Assembly (NCBI RefSeq): GCF_002288925.2
Contig: NW_022098076.1
Coordinates: 71,927,425-71,991,424 of the forward strand
From: Delphinapterus leucas
Taxonomy: Eukaryota > Chordata > Mammalia > Artiodactyla > Monodontidae
Direction of reading: 5' to 3'
DNA: 64,000 nucleotides
The position numbers and the translations under genes were made by a program. Shown here in pieces: positions 59,847 through 64,000 of the stretch (positions are counted from its first letter, which is position 1; every line of letters starts with the position of its first letter). Below the pieces are notes generated by a model. It made no database searches. It was given only the letters and a program-made list of their open reading frames with translations, and had not been told where the DNA came from.

Positions 59847-60902
59847 CAAACAACAGAAGTTGTTATACACACCGTCAGGTTACTCTTGCAGGATGGGATG
59901 ATAGAGAAATTTCTTATAACCAGCAGCAAAATGAAAACTAGGCTAATCTAATCTTTGATTTTCATAACCATTGCTGTGCACTGAAGTGTTTAATTTTATA
60001 CCTTTTAAACTTGGCCTAATAAAGTCTGTGCATTTGAAAAAAAATGTAAACCTACTGACCAATCAACAAAATAGCATTACTGGCGTGTATTTTGATTTCT
60101 TTTAAGATTAAATGTTGTCTTGAAGTTTTCATTTGTAATTAGACTAACTTGTAATTTTTGAAGGTCTTAGAGCAATGCTGTTAGAATTTTTTATTAGAAT
60201 CATTTCCACTGATATTTTAATGCTGATATATCTTGATAATTTATGAACTGCTGAGTTATGATTATTAAGTAGTTTATATTTGCTTAAACATTAGGCTGTC
60301 TTTTCTGAGAAGATAATTTTAAAATTGAGATATGTAAGAAAGAGAGTGGAGGTGTAAGTATCTTTTATTGATAAAAACATTGAAATCTATATTTTACTTA
60401 TATTTAAATCTTAGTGTGCTTTGCTTTTTTCGTTCACAATACTTTAAACCAAATAAAGAAGTCACACTGCATTGTGAATGACTAAGAAACTCCGGAAAAT
60501 TCACTGTGGTTTGAGATGTGTTTGAAAATTTACTGTCATAGTTTTCCTGTCCATCATTTTTCTTATCTCTTTCTAATTTATGTTATGATACCATGTACAT
60601 TTTTGTAAGCCTTCTTAGAATCAAATTGGAAATCATTAGATAGTAAATAGATTAAAAATATAGTTTTTCATGAGTTTGGGTTGTTTGAATAATAATTTAA
60701 AATAACAAGATATTTTGTCTTAAAACATCTATAAATGTAGGCTGTATGAGGAAGAGAAATTTTAAAAAATAGCTTAATTTACGTGTATTTACTAACTTGG
60801 TGAGATACTTGGATATAGTACTGTATTTTAAGGTTATCTCAATTTTGAAATATAATAATTTTATTCCATTATTTTGAGATTCAGACTTAACAGTACCTTT
60901 AG

Positions 60903-60949
60903 AGGTCACCATAACTGAAGCATCTGAAGATGATTATGAATATGAAGAG
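60903..60949 (+). CDS. SPAG16: SPAG16 coding exon 2 (residues 43-58)
   Basis: A 47-bp exon between a TTTAG acceptor and a GAG|GTAATT donor. With the C from exon 1 it encodes QVTITEASEDDYEYEE, an acidic stretch identical to the human SPAG16 residues I recall. It ends on a codon boundary (phase 0). A branch-point-like 'gacttaac' lies about 15-20 bp upstream of the acceptor. The exon is too short for simple ORF detection and is recognised by the protein match and by frame continuity on both sides. Confidence 0.94.
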
Positions 60950-62110
60950 GTAATTTGTTCATTTTACGTATTCTATAAATTCATTACAGTTATTCCTGTG
61001 AAATATTCACTTTATTTTTCTTAAAAAATTTTTTTCTTAAGTGATGCTACTTTTTCAACTGAATTTAGCTAATCAGCTGGTTAAGAGTGAGGTTTGAAAA
61101 TTCTATTTAAAAATTTAGATTGGTTAACACATCTGGCTCTTTTGATTATCTTGTTAATTGTCCTTCAGAGTCAGCTTCTCATCACCTGCCTTGTGGATCC
61201 ACACTATAGTCTGTCGTCTCTGTCCAGTAGGTGTTCTCAATCATCCAGTCTAGGTTTCCCAGATTCCTGCTACCTAGCTGGAGCTCAGATCCTATGGTTC
61301 CCTTCAACTTAGCAATACTTTAGTCTAATATAGTTACTGTCTCAAACCTGTCCTTTAATTCATTGTTCCAAGGGAACCTATCATTACATCTGAGACTTGG
61401 AAGGCAGAGTCACTCCAAGATGACAGAAGCTGTGAATGAAACTGTGGAAGCAAGCCTGGCATTTGTGGCCAGGCAAACAGGAGACAGGACAAACACAGAA
61501 GATAGGCTTTGTATTACTACTGGTAAAATGGAGATAATATTAATACATACCACATGAAATGACTTAATAAATGTAACAGGATTAAAGCTGTGATCAGCAC
61601 ATGAGAAGCATGCAATAAGTGTTCACTCTCATTAATGTCATAACTAGAGTCAGTTGCATTCTTCCGAGAGCTTAACATTCAGGCAGTGAGTTTTGTTTTG
61701 CTTTTTAATATTAGACATAATTTATTAGATATTTGCAGTTGCTAGTAGTTATGAAAAGTAATGGTGGAGAAAATCTGGGATGCGGAGAGAATGGTGGCAT
61801 TTAGATGGCCTAACATTCTTTTTTTTTCAGCAGAGTTGTTAGACTACATTTGTCAGTATAGGTAAAAGCAGTTGCCCGTAAGCTAACCTCAAGTTCATCA
61901 GTAGTAACATTGAGTGATGTTTATAAGGAAGTCAGAGGGCCGCCTACTTGTTACTTTATTTTTCATGGATCTTCAGAATGACATGGTGTCTTACGTAAAG
62001 TGTATTTCTTTGATCCTTTGTTTTGTTAGGAAAATTTATTTCTAAAATGAAATAAGGTATTTTTATATTCCTGCTAACTCTTCCTATCATTCTCTTTCTC
62101 TGTTATTTAG
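60950..62110 (+). other. SPAG16: SPAG16 intron 2
   Basis: About 1.2 kb, phase 0, GT-AG. Apart from a MIR at 61517-61630 I see no repeat or exon. The 72-aa and 64-aa frames (61094-61557) are chance frames. Confidence 0.88.
61517..61630 (+). mobile_element. MIR SINE fragment
   Basis: Sense MIR 3' part: 'tggtaaaatggagataatat', 'gacttaataaatgtaacagg', 'catgcaataagtgttcactc'. Confidence 0.7.
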
Positions 62111-62206
62111 ATACCAGATGACAATTATAGCATTCCAGAGGGTGAAGAAGACCTGGCAAAAGCAATTCAGATGGTCCAAGAACAGGCTACAGATACTCAA
62201 ATTTTG
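62111..62206 (+). CDS. SPAG16: SPAG16 coding exon 3 (residues 59-90)
   Basis: A 96-bp exon with a strong pyrimidine-rich acceptor (ctctgttatttag) and a TTG|GTGAGA donor, phase 0 at both ends. It encodes IPDDNYSIPEGEEDLAKAIQ followed by MVQEQATDTQIL, nearly identical to the human segment I recall, with a few conservative changes. The residues form an acidic linker leading to the predicted helical part of the N-terminal half. The next exons, including the WD40 repeats, lie past the right edge, so only about one seventh of the roughly 630-residue protein is present. Confidence 0.95.
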
Positions 62207-64000
62207 GTGAGAATTTTGAACACAACCATAGCCTATAGTTTAACAGCGATACTTTCTACACGAAGTTTTGAAAGTCATTTAAACTAAAAATACTTCACTT
62301 ACTAGATGCAGCTCTATCACCTGACGTCTTTTTCACTTCTATTTGTTTATCATCTAACCTTCACTTTTAGTAAGTAGTCATATTTACTTTGCCTTGGATC
62401 ATCATTTTCCACATGGTGTTCACTTTTGCATGACTTTGCAACAAATGACACTTTCTCTCAGAACTCTTTTTAATCTCAATAGAGTTTAAACAAGGATTTT
62501 CAGCACTTGTACAGAACTTGGTATTGTACACATATTCTACAGTCTGTTTTGTAAGCATCTGTATTTTTTGTTTTTCATGGAAGTATTTATATCACAGGAA
62601 ATGCTTAATATATTATGCTTTTTTTCTTGTGAGGCTGATGAACTAATTTCACTAGAAAATATGGTGGGGATGCTTTCTGATTATAATACCACCAATTAAC
62701 AGTACATGGAATGATGGCATTCCTGTAAAATTGCAAGCTCAATTAAAAATTGACAATAATGATGATAGCAAAAATATTTTTAAAGTGCTACCAATACTAA
62801 TTAACACTGAAGTCATACCAATACTAATTAAGAAGGCTGCTTTTCTTCAAAAATGAAACCTTTACTGTGAAATATGAAGGAAATTATTATACTCTTATTT
62901 AGGTGCAGATTTGGCTTCCTCAATGCAAAATAGTATGTGATAGACTTCACTCCATATTCTTCCCTTTGTCAATCTTTCCATATTTTTCAGATTTGCTTGG
63001 TTCAGAAATCTAGTTACTCCTTTCCAAAATGTCTGTCCATTCAAAATTGAAAAATGCTGAAGAGGAGGATTTTTTGAATCCAGAATTGATTATATTCTAA
63101 GTGGAGGGCTTTAGCTCATAGTAAACTCTATTCTCTAATATATCCTATGGATATAGTTCCTTCTAGGTAGACGTAAAGTGAAGTCTATTATGCAGACTTT
63201 ATTAGTCTGTTGGATATCTCAATGCAGTAATTTATAGGAAAGTTTTAAAACATAGCATTTTGAACGATGAGCAGTGAATAAACATATCAGTTGCATTATA
63301 TGTATTACTTATCATCTTCCTTCTTGCTTTACATCATTAAGTAAAGAAGGATTAAAAAAATACTTTATGTACCACTCATTTATGTTGGTACTTGGTAACA
63401 TAGATATGCCTAACACAGTGCTTGGCACATAGTAGGCACTAAATGAATAGCAGTTAAATAAATGAATAGATAAATGAATCATTGAATGAAAAAATTATGA
63501 CCAAATTGTAATTGCATCTTTGTATGTGGTATCATGCTAGAAGGTGCTTGTAAATCCAAAAATAAATCCAAGAACGGCAATTGGTGAATAAATTCAACGT
63601 AGTAGCTGTCGTATCTTCTGAACTAAATATCAGTAATTCTTCTGTCATCAGTTTCTCAGCTTTCTTTTATCATAAGCTTGCAAGAGGTAACTTTCTAGAT
63701 TTATGACATATTTATAGCTTGTTGACTCTCATTTAAGTTTTTATCTGTTTTTTGAGTTCTTTGGAGGAACAGTGCTATGCAGAAAATTTACAAAAGTTTC
63801 CCTTAAGCTTTTAAAATTAAATATGAATTCATTTTATGATAAGCATTTCAGTTATGTATTTCTAATTTGGTTTTTGTTTCTATAGTATTTTATCTTCAAA
63901 AACTGGCTTTGAGTTGTGCCATGGGCTTTCTGTTTTACGAATATTTATTGCTTATGAAACCCACTTCCTTTTGTTATGATTTTATTACATCTGTTTATGA
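62207..64000 (+). other. SPAG16: SPAG16 intron 3, start
   Basis: Runs off the window. It contains a 16-bp direct repeat (taccaatactaattaa at 62789-62804 and 62816-62831) and a MIR/L2-type tail at 63395-63470 ('agtgcttggcacatagtagg'). No further SPAG16 exon was recognised before 64000. Confidence 0.75.
63395..63470 (+). mobile_element. MIR/L2 tail fragment
   Basis: 'cctaacacagtgcttggcac', then 'agtaggcactaaatgaatag': the shared 3' motif of MIR and L2, about 75 bp. Confidence 0.7.

Larger units (their letters stand above)
53308..60902 (+). other. SPAG16: SPAG16 intron 1 (about 7.6 kb)
   Basis: GT donor at 53308-53309 and AG acceptor at 60901-60902, phase 1. The first 200 bp belong to the CpG island. 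A second GC-rich patch is at 53855-53880. It contains the U6-L1 chimera (54.7 kb), a MER5 (56.1 kb), two MIR pieces (59.55-59.85 kb) and otherwise single-copy-looking AT-rich sequence. Open frames at 56861-57103, 57755-57997 and 58772-59041 have no splice support or recognisable similarity. 57860-58040 weakly resembles a hAT terminus. Confidence 0.88.

Noticed and set aside
1..64000. A novel multi-gene system (defence, biosynthetic or similar)
   Set aside because: The window is mammalian intergenic and intronic DNA with one partial known gene. Nothing points to linked novel genes.

Overview
This window is nuclear genomic DNA from a mammal, most likely a cetacean. The main evidence is a set of tRNA-derived SINEs of the CHR type (five CHR-2-like copies plus one longer CHR-1-like copy). 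They share a split pol III promoter and an A-rich tail, and several have clean target-site duplications (TSDs). CHR SINEs are known from whales and hippos, with relatives in ruminants. I saw no Bov-tA or BovB elements, which argues against a ruminant. Several L1 insertions share the same 3' UTR, and the older background is typical mammalian MIR, L2, MER5, MaLR and ancient L1. There is no bacterial or viral genome here, and I found no undescribed multi-gene system.

Positions 1-52,920 are an AT-rich gene desert with no coding exon I can support. It is built from mobile elements of different ages: a twin-primed L1 at 3.0-4.3 kb, CHR SINEs at 0, 18.6, 21.5, 30.2, 34.6 and 38.5 kb, 3' L1 fragments at 20.2, 21.0, 24.1-25.9, 37.6, 43.7, 47.4 and 48.4-49.3 kb, an MST/MLT-type solo LTR at 40.1 kb, and many decayed MIR/L2/MER5 copies. 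A perfect 85-bp tandem duplication lies at 9.8 kb.

Positions 52,925-53,480 form a CpG island, the promoter and first exon of SPAG16. SPAG16 is the mammalian PF20 homologue, a WD40 protein of the ciliary and flagellar central apparatus. Three coding exons are visible on the + strand (53181-53307, 60903-60949, 62111-62206). They join in frame to give the first 90 residues; the remaining exons lie beyond the right edge. Upstream of the start are two adjacent RFX X-box-like sites and a TCTCGCGAGA palindrome, which fits a ciliary gene driven from a CpG-island promoter.

Positions 53,308-64,000 are SPAG16 introns 1, 2 and the start of intron 3. Intron 1 carries, antisense to the gene, a U6 snRNA-L1 chimeric retrocopy with a 16-17 bp TSD, the best-preserved structural curiosity in the window.

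From human gene order (recalled, not checked), the next gene upstream of SPAG16 is IKZF2, well over 100 kb away. An exon-free left part is therefore expected.
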